A program made the position numbers and the translations under genes. The notes below the pieces were generated by a model. It saw only the letters and a list, made by a program, of their open reading frames with translations, ran no database searches and had not been told where the DNA came from. This document shows, piece by piece, positions 22,756-36,000 of a stretch of 64,000 nt of DNA. How positions within the stretch are numbered: position 1 is the stretch's first letter; each line of letters starts with the position of its first letter. The stretch comes from Halichondria panicea (Eukaryota; Porifera; Demospongiae; Suberitida; Halichondriidae), in contig NC_087377.1 of assembly GCF_963675165.1 (NCBI RefSeq), forward strand, positions 14,504,198 to 14,568,197. Direction: 5' to 3'.

Positions 22756-23400
22756 TATACTATGGTTGCTAGGCAGTAAACCCACCAAGCACAAGTGCGG
22801 AGCCCGAGGGCGAGATGTGGTTTACGTTGCCATAAATCCCTAGCAACCATAGTATAAGTGTTATATATCCTATGTGATTGGCTAGCTAGAATTGCGCATT
22901 TACTCCTCTACCATGGTAACTCACGTTCAAACTATCAGAAAGCAAAAAGAAAGCATTGAGGAGAAGCTTGCTCTGTCAATAGCTAGCTAGCTACAGGTAC
23001 TATTGCTTACTGTTCGACGCCAGAGTTCTTTTAATATTGCCACGCTGTCAAAGAAATGCTAACACTCTGAGCCCCGCTCTGAGTCCTCCTCCATGACTAT
23101 AAAAGCCTGCACAAACTGCTAAAGCCAGCCATACCCACAGAGCTAGAGCCAGACAGTGCACAGTGCAGTGCATACAGTGCCAAGGCGCAGGCAGAGTGGT
23201 GCCAAGGCTCTCAGGCTCCACTAGCACTTGGACTGCACTAGCTCTCTAGTTTGAGAATCTCTTATCAAGTGCCTCACTATCATCCAAACATGTCTGGGGA
23301 AATATCAGAGGGAATTATCCTAGTTATCCCCTGGCATGGCCATATCCTAGCAACCGCATGAAAACAGGATATAATAATATTATAACAAAACCCCACAAGC
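22756..23400. repeat. Hairpin repeat downstream of gene B, then gene-free DNA
   Basis: 22756-22853 has inverted ends ATACTATGGTTGCTAGG and CCTAGCAACCATAGTAT. A looser match, CCTAGCAACC near 23350, may be another end. 22860-23400 otherwise shows no exon that I recognise. Confidence 0.6.
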
Positions 23401-23713
23401 ACCTGAGTGCTTACTGCTATATAGCTTTCTCCCCTGCATGATGATAATTGTTCATCAGTAAAATGCCGAGAGGTAAAAATTAAAGTGCATGTGAAGGCTG
23501 TTGCTCTGGCAGTACATTTTCTTTGCGTTTGTAGCTCCCAAATAGCTAGTACTTTTATGCAAGGGCTAACTCATACAAAACTTTATGTCGGTGAACTGAT
23601 TCTACAACAATTCTGAACGCAACAGCCTTCACTGTATCCATAACTCGAGGTATAGTTCGTACCTTTTTGTTGTGCAGATATAAGTATAAATAATTCCTTG
23701 TAAAGTCTAACAT

Positions 23714-23772
23714 GCGTTCTCTCTCTCTCTCCCTCACTCTCTCTCACTCTCCCTCTCTCCCCCCCCCCCCCT

Positions 23773-23811
<39 letters not shown>

Positions 23812-23813
23812 GT
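23714..23813. repeat. CT microsatellite
   Basis: About 100 bp of CT/CCCT repeats with a short C-run. Open frames here (RERERE-type) are repeat products. 23820-24225 is AT-rich without recognisable genes; a short GT run is at 24174-24192. Confidence 0.9.
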
Positions 23814-24225
23814 GTTTGAGTGAACTACGATTTGGTCCATGGACAAAAAAACCTCATGCACGTAACAATTTGTATGGCTGCACCTATAATTATAAGCATG
23901 TTTTTTCTATCTATTTTTCTACTTTGACCATAGAGACTTGTGTTTCAGTGTTTTCTATTTCATATCATGTCTAACTCATTGTCACTGAGCTATTGTTAGC
24001 ATCATTTACTATTAGTATAAAAGATGATAATTTGCAACCTTTTGGCTTAGCTACATTGTATAGGACAGCTCTGCAGGCTTCCGTATATCTTTTCTCTAGC
24101 TGTCTCCATGCACAACATTCTGATATGTGACCAACCTCCTCTGTATATAAAAGCAATGCAAGACAATAGGGTGGTGTGTGTGTGTGTGTGTGAGAGAGAG
24201 ATGTACGAATATTTGGGTGATTCAT

Positions 24226-25368
24226 ACAAACATTTGCACCGACGAAAATTACTCGCTATTTTTTTGTTAATTCAAATGTTTGTATGAACTGCCAAGTTAA
24301 ATTTTTCGTATAATTGGGGCGAGTGAGAGAGGACAAGGATGAACCGCTACGTACAACAATTAATTTTTTAGCCTCATTCCAACCACTGTTTCGCGTTAAA
24401 ATGGGGGGAAACCAGTCTAAAAAGAGGCTTTGCAACTCGATCTTTGCACCACAACCAAAGCTTTCCTTGAAATAGGTTTTTGAGCTACTACTTGTCATAC
24501 AGACCGAATGTCTGGAGCTAATAGCTAGAGATTCTTCTATCATAATGACTATAGGCCTTGGCAAATTATGCTTTGTTTTGATTACTCTCAAAAAGTCAGC
24601 CTATTATTCCAGTTTGGTGTACCGATTATTCCTTAAAGACATCAAATTTAATCTCATAATTGTTAAGTATTATAAATGTATACCTATATATATATAATTA
24701 TACTTAATCTAGTTACCATGCGCATGCAACCCCTACCAGACCGAGGTTATATATGGCCTTAGCTGAATGGTTTCCTAGTACATTGCCCAAAAACCAGTGG
24801 CCCTAAACTAGCGTTGTTCCCAGGCTTTACTTTTTCTTGTTCTTGTCTGTTCTCGAGCTAGAGATGATGGGAGGCACTAAAGAAGGACATGATGGACGTC
24901 ATCGTGAAAGAAAAAATAAAGCCTGCATAGTATACGAAGTCGCGTGATCCATATACATTTTTATGAACGTGGGCGATATGTAGCCTACAATCGTGACGTA
25001 GAGTATTCTCCCACGCATTAATTAAAAAAACACTAGCTAGAAAACATAATTTTTGATCATAATTATTCTCTTTTTTGGCTGCCTCGTTACTCTTATTATC
25101 ACACTATGCAGACGCACCGCAATAAATGCGGGGGTGTAAAATCGCACGCTATGCGCATGGCGCCATTTTTTCTGTGCTCTTGAGCACCGCCTGCTTCAAT
25201 TTCTAGAAACTCCCCTATAGCTTTAGCACATACAGACACATGGACAAAAACACACTACCATGCGGCATAACAGTTATTAATTTTGTCCATCTCCTGCAAT
25301 TAAGCAACAACATCAAACCACACCCACACCCACATCTCCCTCGAACAGATAATAATGCATTTGGTTGC
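24226..25368. other. Gene-free stretch with a small inverted repeat
   Basis: CATACAAACATTTG near 24229 and CAAATGTTTGTATGAA near 24277 form an inverted pair of the kind seen in sponge MITEs with AAAATTACTCGCTA motifs. A 111-aa open frame on the minus strand (24591-24256) has no recognisable domain. Nothing else supported. Confidence 0.4.
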
Positions 25369-25421
25369 TAGCTGGGCGTAGCCCGGCACCCGTTCCCAAC
25401 GGGTGGCCGGGTGACACGCTT

Positions 25422-26006
25422 ATCCCTTTACTGGTCAAATTGTTGTAAATTTTAAACAACAATCTGGGAGGGAGCGTGCTATCAACTTGTGAATGTTGCA
25501 TGATATTGGATTCTGTGGCAGATTGGATAGTATCATGAATGCGATTATCCTTTGAAGTTCTGCTGAGCTGTTCAATTAGGACACTTAAAAAAAAAAGAAG
25601 GTTTAAAACAAGCTATACAGCATGTAGGACTGAGTAGTATCCATTGGTAGACTCTCTGGACTATCTTGGTAGCCATAGAATATTTTCGAAGAGGAAACAG
25701 CAAGCCATTTGTGTACACAGGCACTTCACAAGTGGACACAAGCTCTACAATCGTCTACATGCTTGCTAAGCAGCTTAGTTGACCAGAGTGCAGCTTTTAA
25801 AGGCCACACATACTTCCATCGAGGCAGCAGCAAGGCATAAAATCGATGGTTAGTTTGTGCACAGCCATTGACCCACGCCCATCTCTACAAGCCATAGCCA
25901 CTTCATTGGGGGCGGAGATAACATCAAGCTAATTTGGTGGGTTGGGCTCAGATGCAAACTAAAGTGATGGAACTGTTCCAGATTGTGTGCGATTGACCTG
26001 GAAAGG
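25422..26006. repeat. Left arm of a long inverted repeat (partner 28214-28782)
   Basis: About 575 bp are repeated in inverse orientation at 28214-28782, with landmarks CCAGATTGTTGTAAA-type end, GGATACTACTCAGTCCTACA, CTGCTGCCTCGATGGAAGCA and TGGAACAGTTCCATCACTTT on the right-arm strand. The similarity is high by eye, but indels are present. The arms are about 2.2 kb apart. Confidence 0.8.
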
Positions 26007-26556
26007 ATTTGTGTTCACACTCAATGTACATATACCTTACTAACATTAATTTCTTATTAACACCTTATGTTATGTAATATTAATTTTACTACTACCTTAA
26101 CCATGATTTGATGTTAATTCTCTGCGAGCCTCTGCATGGCCATGGGGCCCCACTCCACGTATTTAAGGTTTTGTTTACCCTTTTTGCCTCACTTCACCTT
26201 AACTTCACTTTAACTTCATTTTACCCTGTATTGTCAGTTGATGTTTTGCTTCTCAATCTAAGAATTTGGTTAAGCTACACTGTGAAGTCAATTTGTCTAT
26301 AACTAGTTGTTGTTGCCTGTAGCTAGGAGCCTGTCTCTAGCTAATTTGTCTAGCCTGTCTAGAATCCCTCTACACCAAGATAAGAGCTCAACAATTTGTA
26401 TATATACTGCATGTGTTATGCAATCTGCTCTGTAAGCATCATGAATAAAATTAGAATGCTGCTCCGTTTGCTTATGAATAAAATTATAAATTGCACTTTC
26501 GGTTATGAATAACGTTGTCTTAGAAATACTTAATTTGTATACTGCATGTGTTATGC

Positions 26557-27035
26557 TAGTCTCATGGATCAGCCCCCTCCTGAGAAGGGGTCTGAGCACT
26601 CTTGTCTTGAGGTCATTTCACAGTGGAATGTGCCAGACCAATGGAATGTAATCAATTCCTGACCTTACGCCCCCGCGTATTTGTTAATTGTACAAGCGTC
26701 AAGCGCAGGCATCTCTCTATTTCTGAAGAAGGTGCTTTAATCTATTACATGTATGTCTTTTGCCTGTGGTGCTAACTCTCTGGCCCAAGGACCCCTGCTT
26801 GGCTTGCTTATGCTTCGTAGCAGCGTCTATGTATGAAGCGTTTACCATGCGTAATGCATGCGTTAATGATTATCCAAATACGTTAAGCAACGTGCAGTTC
26901 TTTAGTTGCCTCCTATAATATCACCTGACTAGAATAAGTCAATCTGATTGAGCCGCTGGAATTCCAGCGTGTGCAACAAAACTACATCAAGAGTGCTCAG
27001 ACCCCTTCTCAGGAGGGGGCTGATCCATGAGACTA
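26557..27035. mobile_element. 479-bp element, 48-bp perfect TIRs, 9-bp target duplication
   Basis: The ends start TAGTCTCATGGATCAGCCCC and continue identical for about 48 bp in inverse. GTGTTATGC lies on both sides (26548-26556, 27036-27044). TIR plus 9-bp duplication suggests Mutator-like chemistry, as in the TAGCCTCG family; no coding sequence. The flanking sequence (AATCTGCT(C/T)TGTAAGCATC) is itself tandemly repeated on both sides. Confidence 0.85.
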
Positions 27036-27420
27036 GTGTTATGCAATCTGCTTTGTAAGCATCATGAATAAAATTAGAATGCTGCTCCGTTTGCTTATGA
27101 ATAAAATTATAAATCGCACTTTATTCATGCAGTAATTGTATATACAAGTATACGATAACGTTGTCTTAGAAATACTGCAATCTGATTGGGCGCACTCCTC
27201 AGTGCATATATAAGCATGTCCCCGGCCACCTGTTGGAAACGGGTGCCGGGCTACGCCCAGCTATAGGTATTTGGTTATTTGCTTCATCCTGGAGTGTGTG
27301 AACTGGGCTATTTGACATCAGCCTCCAGCTATACATGTACAGTAGTAGACTCTCGCTATTCCAGCTCTCTGAAGTACGGTCACCTCGCCATTTGGTTTGG
27401 CATGGATTGCTATATATATA

Positions 27421-27628
27421 CCGTATATAGCGGGTAATTTTCTGGGGGGACAAAATATTCATGGTTCAGCAATATTGAGACATTTCGTGGGTAATATTTA
27501 TATTTTCGTGGTTGGAGCTTGCACTGCAGGTAAAGGTAGGCAAGGTCGCTTCATTATTTGTGGTCAGACTCTCAACCACGAAAACCACGAATATTTTGCC
27601 CCCCACGAAAATTACCCTCTATATATAC
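27421..27628. mobile_element. Sponge-type MITE with TATAGCGGGTAATTTTC ends
   Basis: The left end TATAGCGGGTAATTTTCTGG with GGGGACAAAATATTCATGG is mirrored by CGAATATTTTGCCCCCCACG and AAAATTACCCTCTATA on the right. Similar ends occur singly near 240-310, 1410-1500, 24.25 and 38.7-38.88 kb. Confidence 0.6.
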
Positions 27629-27984
27629 GACAAAACTCACCCTGAAGTATGGCCACTCGCTATTCTGAATACTGGTCAGTGCTGGAGTGTCCCAAACCAG
27701 GTTTTCAATGTAATTTCAATGTTACGGCCGGATATATATGACGTTTTGGGTGTGGTTTGCCAAAGACTTGCCACAATGCTCGCAGTCCTACAGCAGTACT
27801 ATAGGCTGGCTCAGATGCACCATCTCCTTCAGCTTCTAAGATCAGCAGTACAGTGCATATGTGGTGCACGCTCGTCCAATGGGAAGGCAGCAAGATCAGA
27901 CCTCAGGCCATGCTGAACTCTATAACTTAACTTTCTTATTTTGCCACAATTATTATATTTATTCATGTACTTGTTCCCAAAAAA

Positions 27985-28190
27985 ATACCAGGCCCCACCT
28001 TTCTCTTCGCGGCCTGGAATCGAGGCTAGAGTCAACATGTTCAATTGGAGAGGGATTGGCCTGTTCGCGTCCAGGGTGGGGCCACGCCCAACTAGGACTG
28101 TATATCTAGCCTCGGTCCCAGGCCGATTTTTTTTAATAGAAAGAAGTTGTCGGCCTAGCTAGAAACAACTCGGCCTGGAATCGAGGCTAG
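27985..28190. mobile_element. TAGCCTCG-family MITE and a partial copy
   Basis: 28109-28187 has TAGCCTCGGTCCCAGGCCGA and CTCGGCCTGGAATCGAGGCTA as ends. Just before it, CCAGGCCCCACCTTTCTCTT...GGCCTGGAATCGAGGCTA at about 27990-28027 is the right half of another copy. Confidence 0.75.
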
Positions 28191-28213
28191 GGACAGCCCC
28201 TCCCAGTGTATAT

Positions 28214-28782
28214 CCCTTTCCAGGTCAATCGCAGGAACCTGGAACAGTTCCATCACTTTAGTTTGCATCTGAGCCCAACAACCCACCATGTTATCGCCGC
28301 CCCCAATGAAGTGGCTATGGCTTGTAGAGATGGGCGTGGGTCAATGGCTGTGCACAAACTAACCATCGATTTTATGCCTTGCTGCTGCCTCGATGGAAGC
28401 ATGTGTGGCCTTTAAAAGCTGCACTCTGGTCAACTAAGCTGCTTAGCAAGCATGTAGACTATTGTAGAGCTTGTGTCCACTTGTGAAGTGCCTGTGTAAC
28501 ACAAATGGCTTGCTGCTTCCTCTTCGAAAACATTCTATGGCTACCAAGATAGTCCAGAGGGTCTACCAATGGATACTACTCAGTCCTACATGCTGTATAG
28601 CTTGTTTTAAACCTTTTTTTTTTAAGTGTCCTAATTGAACAGCTCAGCAGAACTTCAAAGGATATCATGATACTATCCAATCTGCCACAGAATCCAATAT
28701 CATGCAACATTCACAAGTTGATAACACGCTCCCTCCCAGATTGTTGTAAAATTTACAACAATTTGACCAGCAAAGGGATATA
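28214..28782. repeat. Right arm of the long inverted repeat
   Basis: Inverse partner of 25422-26006. Open frames within it are short and have no recognised domain. Confidence 0.8.
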
Positions 28783-28956
28783 TATGTTGTTAGACTCTAT
28801 GGTTAAACAAGATCAAGACTAGACGTGACTAGACTTGAGAATAGAAGTATAAAAAAGTCAATGAAATGAAATATTTGCTGGTAAGTTATTAAAATTGATG
28901 ATAATAACCTAAGACAACCAGAGTTTACATAAGGCCTAGCAACTCTCATACTCCTG

Positions 28957-29035
28957 CATGTTTTGCACTGCAGAAGGAGTTCACTGCATGTAAACACAAG
29001 CAGTGAACTCCTTCTGCAATGCAAAACATGCAAGC
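28957..29035. repeat. Hairpin repeat
   Basis: GCATGTTTTGCACTGCAGAA then GGAGTTCACTGC is mirrored by GCAGTGAACTCCTTCTGC and AATGCAAAACATGC. A minus-strand stretch at about 29210-29070 reads FYLARAQNWFANDDRFRNNK then LLAQLDGEL, possibly an exon remnant, but I cannot place it. Confidence 0.6.
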
Positions 29036-29322
29036 ATCATGCTAGAACTATAAGTGATCAAGACCATTAATCTATAATGCTATCATTGCTATGGCTGTCA
29101 ATGTTGAGAGAGAATCCCTTCCAAGTTTTCCAGACCAAGCTCACCATCCAGCTGAGCTAATAATTTGTTGTTCCTGAAGCGATCATCATTTGCAAACCAG
29201 TTCTGTGCTCTTGCCAAATAAAACTTTGCTGTTTCTCCGAATCAAGATGTTGTGTTCTGTAACATTATTTTGTGTTAAGGCTAAGCTTTAAAGCTAAACA
29301 GAATCTAGTCCAGCAGTATAGT

Positions 29323-29440
29323 CAGGGGGCGTAACCAACGATACAGGAAGTGGGCATGGCCCAAAAAATTCGGCATGCTAGCGCGCCGATTTGTTCCATT
29401 TCATAACCTGACCACTCTAAAGTTGGTGGCTACGGCCCTG
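29323..29440. mobile_element. 118-bp hAT-like MITE
   Basis: The left end CAGGGGGCGTAACCAACG and right end TTGGTGGCTACGGCCCTG are inverted. No clear target duplication. The stretch 29441-30190 is AT-rich. It contains half of a TACACTGTAAAAA palindromic MITE near 29724-29760 and a TAGCCTCGTTCCCAGGCC end at about 30199. Confidence 0.6.
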
Positions 29441-30630
29441 TACATGCACTGCATTATAATTATACCATTCCTCTGGTTTCTTTAGTATCATGTCACCAGC
29501 CGAGGGTTTGCCTTTAGTATCATGTCACCAACCTTGAATAGAAAGCACATGATAACTAAAAGCACAGCATTGTTTGACCTCATATGAACTGCAATGCCAT
29601 GTAATATGTAGCTAGCTTTTAGAGTGCTATAGGTCTAGCTAGTTCAGCACAAAACAAAGGTCTACAAATTCATTGCGTCTGTATTGCTATTTTGCTGTTT
29701 ACAGTCAAATCTTGAATACATACACTGTAAAAATGAAGTGCGGTGAGCACACTTCAGTGTATTATGGTGCCATGCATGTATAGGAAGTTTACCCATATTT
29801 CCTAGAAGTGAAATATGGCTCGTATTCACTGAAAATCATCTAGGATACAGAGTAAATTAGGAAGTCATAGCATGATACGTCCACTAACGTAGCACTGTTA
29901 AATAATTATACAATTATGTTACAGTATACAAACATGTATATAGTAGGCCTGTGCCAAATATTCCGGAATCATTTTTTAGAATATATGCACTGTGAAAATA
30001 GTTTAATGATATTCATTGAGTTACACATACGCAGTAGCTCAAAACACGCCCACATTTTACATGGCTAATTTTTGTGATTGTTAGTCCAATCAATATTGAA
30101 ACCATATTTTTTATGCTAAAGTTTGTTATTTCGCTGCTGAAACCCATTTTTTGGTGCTATATAACTTATAGGTGTTTTATGTCGCTGCTGTGTATGTAGC
30201 CTCGTTCCCAGGCCGATCCGTCTCCAATTGAACGCTAGGTCGACTCCTAGCCTACTGTGTGTGTTGATTAATTAAGTGTCATCAATTTGAATAATAGGCT
30301 GATAAGTGTGAATATAAATAATAGGTGGAAAAATTGGCACAGGCCTAGGTATACAGAGACTGGGATGCACTCTATGAAGAAACAAAAATGTTTGTACTTT
30401 ATAACTGATTCAGGAACAGGTTGACCAGCAGCTTCAAAATTAATTTTACACTATCATGATGTCTACTCGGTATTAACGACAGGTGCATATAATTTTGTGA
30501 TATTCAAAGTTGGGGAATTTTTGTTTAGGAGAGTCATTGAATGAATGAATGAATATTATTAGCACAAACATTTTACTTACACATGACTTGTTTTTATGAA
30601 TAATAATTGTGATCACAAATTAATATCCAG

Positions 30631-32908
30631 AAGATAAAACACCGCTTTCTTGACATTGTATTGGGGGGACTTTGCATCTTACCATTTCTATCAACTGGGA
30701 TTCAAGGTATATATAGTACAATTATTCAGCTTGGGAATTTTCTAATCTAAAACTGTGCATGTATAGGGATTTCACCAACAGTCAACCTGACTGTTGAGGG
30801 AGGAGTGAGTCTGGTTGGTGAACACTGTCCTGGAACTATCAGACTGTTCTGTGAGGGAGTGGATCTGACTACTTTACGTTGGCGATACAATGGGGACAAC
30901 GTTATTTACTCATTTTCGACCACTGATTTGCCAATAAACTCTGTAACAACTAATCCAGCCTTCATAAATGTTGAATTAAAGTTTGTTGCTTCCACCCCGA
31001 ATGACGAAAGATTTGGAAATTTTGTTTCGGTTCTGACAGCGGATATTGCCCAACTTCAATCTCAAAACGTAGGAAGCATTAATTGTGGGGACCCAGGAAC
31101 AATTGACACGGAACCAGTTAATATTAGGATATTGCAACCATCTATTCCTATTACGCCAAGAGTATCTTTGGTTGTTGCTACCTACCATTCTGGCACATTA
31201 AGGAAAATTGATGTCTCATGGATAAAGCTGGTATGATCGCAACTATGTAATACAGACTTACGTCTACCGTATTTATTTTTCAGGAGGAGGATTGCCCAGA
31301 ATTTGCAGCTACAGTCGTGTACGAGCTGCGTCTAACTGGAGTGCAGTCTCGGTCACTAACTGCCAACCAAACTAGCTGCAGATCTGAATTGTGTGATGAA
31401 TCTTTTTCACTGAATTTTTCTGGCAAAAGAGCAAATGTCACTGGGTACAACCTCTCATTAAGAGCAAGGAATAACATCGGCTCTAGTGAGGCTGTTATGT
31501 ACCAACTAAGTAAGTTGTGTGTGCTATTGAGCAATTTGGATACTGTACTAATTTTTAGCGGGAAGTTTTGCGCATGAACATTTTCATTATTTCCGGCTCA
31601 CGAGGCTGAGCCCTCGATATCATCAGAAAAAATGTTTGTGGGTTGTATTCAATGCCAAGAAACTACACCTATACTAAGAGCTTTGCATGTGAAATATACC
31701 GGTGCATGTGTGGAAGTTTCTCCCAGTTTTATAAATTTGAATTAACTGCTCTGCCCTTGAAAAAAGCAAAATTGTTCACCTCACAAAAATGTCCCGCTAT
31801 ATAATTATACGGTAACATGCATGCGCTGCCTTCATTATTCAACAGAGCAGCAGAGCAATCAGTACTTCTCAACTGAAATCAATGCCACAAATTGCCCATC
31901 ACTACGTACTCAGTGTGTATCAGAAGATTCAAATCTACGCAATACCACCTGTTCTGTGTCCTATGGAACTGATCCTACATTTATGGATCTCCCCAACAAT
32001 ATCAACTCTTCCTTTGATACTCCTTTCACGATAGCAGCTGGGCTTTCTTCTAACACGACATTTTTTCTGGCGTATTCTACACCCGTTCGAGGGTTGAATG
32101 CTATTATTCTGATAGTAATAAGAGAGACATTAACTACAGGTATATAACTGGTGTTTCACCTTTATGTAATAACGATATATATTCACGTGTATTGTAAATT
32201 ACAGATATAATTATACACAAGTGTGGTTTTTGTTGGTGAAAACCACACATTCTTTACCGATATAAAGTGATATATATACATGCAGTAAAATCGATATAAT
32301 GCATGCATTCATAAAATCAACTCAAATTGAATGCATGCATGCAATCCGTGCAGATGTATGTGAGCACGGGCCCAATGTTGCATCAATTGTAGCACCAACT
32401 GTGATCATTCTGATACTGCTGTTCATCATTGGAGTTGTTGTATTTTGTTGTGCACGAAAGAAAATTAAGGTGAGATGATAACTATAATAATTTATCTTGA
32501 AAGAGTACTCAGCAGTAGTCTACTGAGTAACTGAGTATAGACAGGTCTGCAGTTGCAGTGTGGACTTGAAACAGGATGGCATTAATTGTTGGTCTGCCAT
32601 GCATGCTCCTATAAATTATATACTAGAATACTCACATTTCTTAGCAAGAGAAAACTGCTTGTGACTATTAGCTAAGTATATTTTTGTCATGTGTATGCAC
32701 AGTTCAGATTCAGTCTGCTGTAGTTCACCATTCAATCTCACTCGCTGACATGCAACTTTGCAACATTTTCAATAATGTCAATTTGTGATAGTTAATCTGT
32801 TCTCAAAGACCACATCTACATGTATACTGATTCAGTTTATCATATTTTGTATTTAAAGTCATTATTATGCCTCGGTGCGCATGCGCAAGCGAGGTATATG
32901 GTAGTGTG

Positions 32909-32971
<63 letters not shown>

Positions 32972-32975
32972 TGTG

Positions 32976-33007
<32 letters not shown>

Positions 33008-36000
33008 TGTAGTCAGGCTGCTACAGCTGCTCAAGGATCAATGAAGTGGCAAGTAAGAGTTTCTATAGACTTCTAGTCATAGATTTTAATTCGTGGATTT
33101 ACAAAATAAAGCTTCGTTCTCGAGTTATGCCTAGTTTTGCTTACTTGGAATGCCATTGCAGCCTTTTCAGAGGAGCACGCAGCCAAACTTGTTCACCGAG
33201 TGTTGCTACTCTATATACTTAGTACTTAGCTCTGCAATAGAACGCTATAGCTATTGGTAGCTGCAAGAGTGAGAAGAGAGCTGCAAGGCTCTGCTGATGC
33301 ATCCATTATAATTTTAGACTTGAAGTTTTTGCATCGATAGTTTTTAACAACAATCGTGGTCGATCATTATCCACTCTTTGAGTTTGCATGCAGCAAAACA
33401 AAAATGTTCATCATGATATAATGTGTGTATATAGAAGCTTTATGTTATGTAGCTTTGGCATCTCCACCGAGGCATCAGCATCTGCGGTGCTTTCATTGTC
33501 TCATTAAACACATTTAGGGTAATGTAACCTTATAATTATGGTATATGACCTCCCAATAAAAGAAACCTCTGAATAGCGGGCATAACCTCTTGCACCAACT
33601 TGTCCGTTATTCGGAGGTTCCATGGATGCACTGTAATTATTATTACTGATTCACTGTATTTAAGTTTGCGGTTTTACTTGGATGCAGCATGCAGAAATGT
33701 ATACATGTAACTGTGAGAAGGATGACCACAAAACGGAAATCTCCAAAGCTGATAAAGAGTCTGCTGAACAAACAGATAATATGGTCGATACTAATAAGGT
33801 ACTATATTTTGGAAAGCTGCCCATATAACAGTTCCGTTTACATATACAAGCCAAGAACATAATAGCTGTGGTCAGCGCTATATGAGGTGCGTTTGTGTCA
33901 AAACTGTGTAAAAGTGAGACATAATTATATATATGTCCATGGGTATTTATTATTAATTATGTTCAATACATGCATGGGTATATATGAATGTCCATGGGTA
34001 TAATTATTTATATTATGTCTGTGGGTATTTAAAAATGTTAGTGGGTATTTCAAAGTGAGGGTATTAATTTATCAGAAAGTGCATGATGATACTTTTCAAG
34101 GTGTGGTTTTGTTATACATTATACAAGTGATAGTCATGTGACTGTTACATAACCTGCCACATGGTCACAATGCAAACCACGCCTCTTCACTCGAAGAAGG
34201 GCTGGCAACTGCAGTGCATGCATGTCAGTGGCGGATCCAGACAGGTTCCATGGGTTCCATGGAACCTCCCTTTCACACAAGAAACACTGGAGATCAACTT
34301 ACCAAGCTAGCAACGAAGCTTGAATGATCGTGATCTGTAGTTACTAGTTTTATAATATTGATATGTGGGCAGGGCTCTCTAATGCGCATGCTCATTGCTT
34401 AGGAAAAGTGATGACTTTTTTTTTTTTTATTTTTTTTTTTAGTAAAATTGGAACCTCCCTCTCAACATTCTTGGATCTACCACTGCATATGTGGAGTTGC
34501 CAAGCTCATTCTATAGTGGGCGTGGCAGATTAGCTGCTCAGCATGCTCATGTGGGTGTGATTTTATGATATAAGTGGGTTGATGATGACGTTTTATTCGT
34601 ATCTACAATCGGATTGGCGGTGCCAAGATTCTGGCGCACTCCATCACTGACATGCACACTGTTGCCAACCCTTCTTCGAGTGAAGGGGCGTGGCTTGCGT
34701 TATGACTATGTGGCAGGTTCTGTAACAGTCACGTGACTATCAGTTGTTATGTAACAAAACCACACCTTGAAAAGTATCATCACCTTCTGATAAATACCCT
34801 CACTTTGATTAATACCCAATGACATTTTTATTTACCCATCATCATGTAAATACCCATGGCATGGATATAATTATGTACTATAGTTAATGCACAGTTGCGA
34901 GTGCTCTATGGATATTATTGGCCAAGTGGAAGTTCGATGCTTCGAGAACTTCCGCGAGGCCAATAATGATAGAGCACGAGCGTAAAACAGTGTATTACCT
35001 GGTTTGTAGTTTTTAGCTTCTAGATACCAATAGCTATCGGCTCTAGTAGAGTAAACAATGGAACTTCGAACAACACGGATTTTCGAACGATTTAGCACCA
35101 CGATAAGCAAAAACAAACAGCGATATGCAGAATCTGACCCTACACAAGCCGACTTACATGCCTTAGGAACAAGCTGGGTTGAATAGCAACGTCGTACCTC
35201 TTGCAATGATGACGTAATAATCCAGAAAACAAAAGTGTGTGATAGTTGGAATTTCGGAAAGAGTAATGTATCCCTGAACCGAGGTACTTGCCGCTTTAAT
35301 TAGCTAATATCGAGCTTCCCATCAGCTTTAGTATGTCCTATTTAGTACACAGTAAAAACAGATTCGTTATAATAACATAAAACATCTCAAATAAAATGCA
35401 TCATTTGAAATTTAATGTAGAAATGACAGAAATTTATGTCATTTCTACATTAAATTTCAAATGATGCATTTTATTTGAGATGTTTTATGTTATTATAACG
35501 AATCTGTTTTTACTGTGTATGTAGTGAACATAAGCAACACTAAAATTACTTCACTGCTACTCAAAACAAACAATAAACTTTCGAACAGTAAGTGCTGAAT
35601 CAGCACTTTTAACACCCACGTGGATGGTTGTATAGCAGATTTTTTACAATCATCCACGTGGATGCATGGAGCAGTTGTATCATTCTATGGCTTAAAAATC
35701 AATTATTTTGACCACCAACCGTGCTCTACTACCAAACTGTTCCAAAAATTCCAACCACAGAATAATAGAGCACGGTCTGTGGTTACTACAGTTGTAGATC
35801 CTATAGTCTATGGCATTTGTTATGCCTCGGTGCACATGCGCAAGCGAGGTATACGGTAGTGTGTCTGTCTGTCTGTCTGTCTGTGTGTGTAGACTGCTAC
35901 AGCTGCACAAGGATCAATGAAGTGTAAGTAAGAGTTTCTATATGCTTCTACTCATACAATTTTCTTGGATTTTAATTCGTGGATTTGCAAAATAATGCTT

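Larger units (their letters stand above)
25369..27266. mobile_element. Element with GCTGGGCGTAGCCCGGCACC inverted ends
   Basis: Left GCTGGGCGTAGCCCGGCACC (about 25370) faces right GGTGCCGGGCTACGCCCAGC (about 27243-27262); each carries an inner CCCGG...CCGGG hairpin. The interior holds one arm of a long inverted repeat (25422-26006), a second copy of the 17.1-17.5 kb repeat (26030-26395) and an inserted 479-bp element. No transposase recognised. Confidence 0.5.

Noticed and set aside
23555-23861. Open frames reading RERERE
   Set aside because: Products of the CT microsatellite at 23714-23813.
27512-27916. 134-aa plus-strand open frame
   Set aside because: It starts inside a MITE and shows no domain or biased composition.
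29070-29210. Minus-strand segment FYLARAQNWFANDDRFRNNK
   Set aside because: Looks protein-like, but only one short segment with a stop upstream and no partner exon; not enough to call a gene.
32820-33076. Open frames reading VCVCVC or THTHTH
   Set aside because: Products of the GT microsatellite inside the interspersed repeat.
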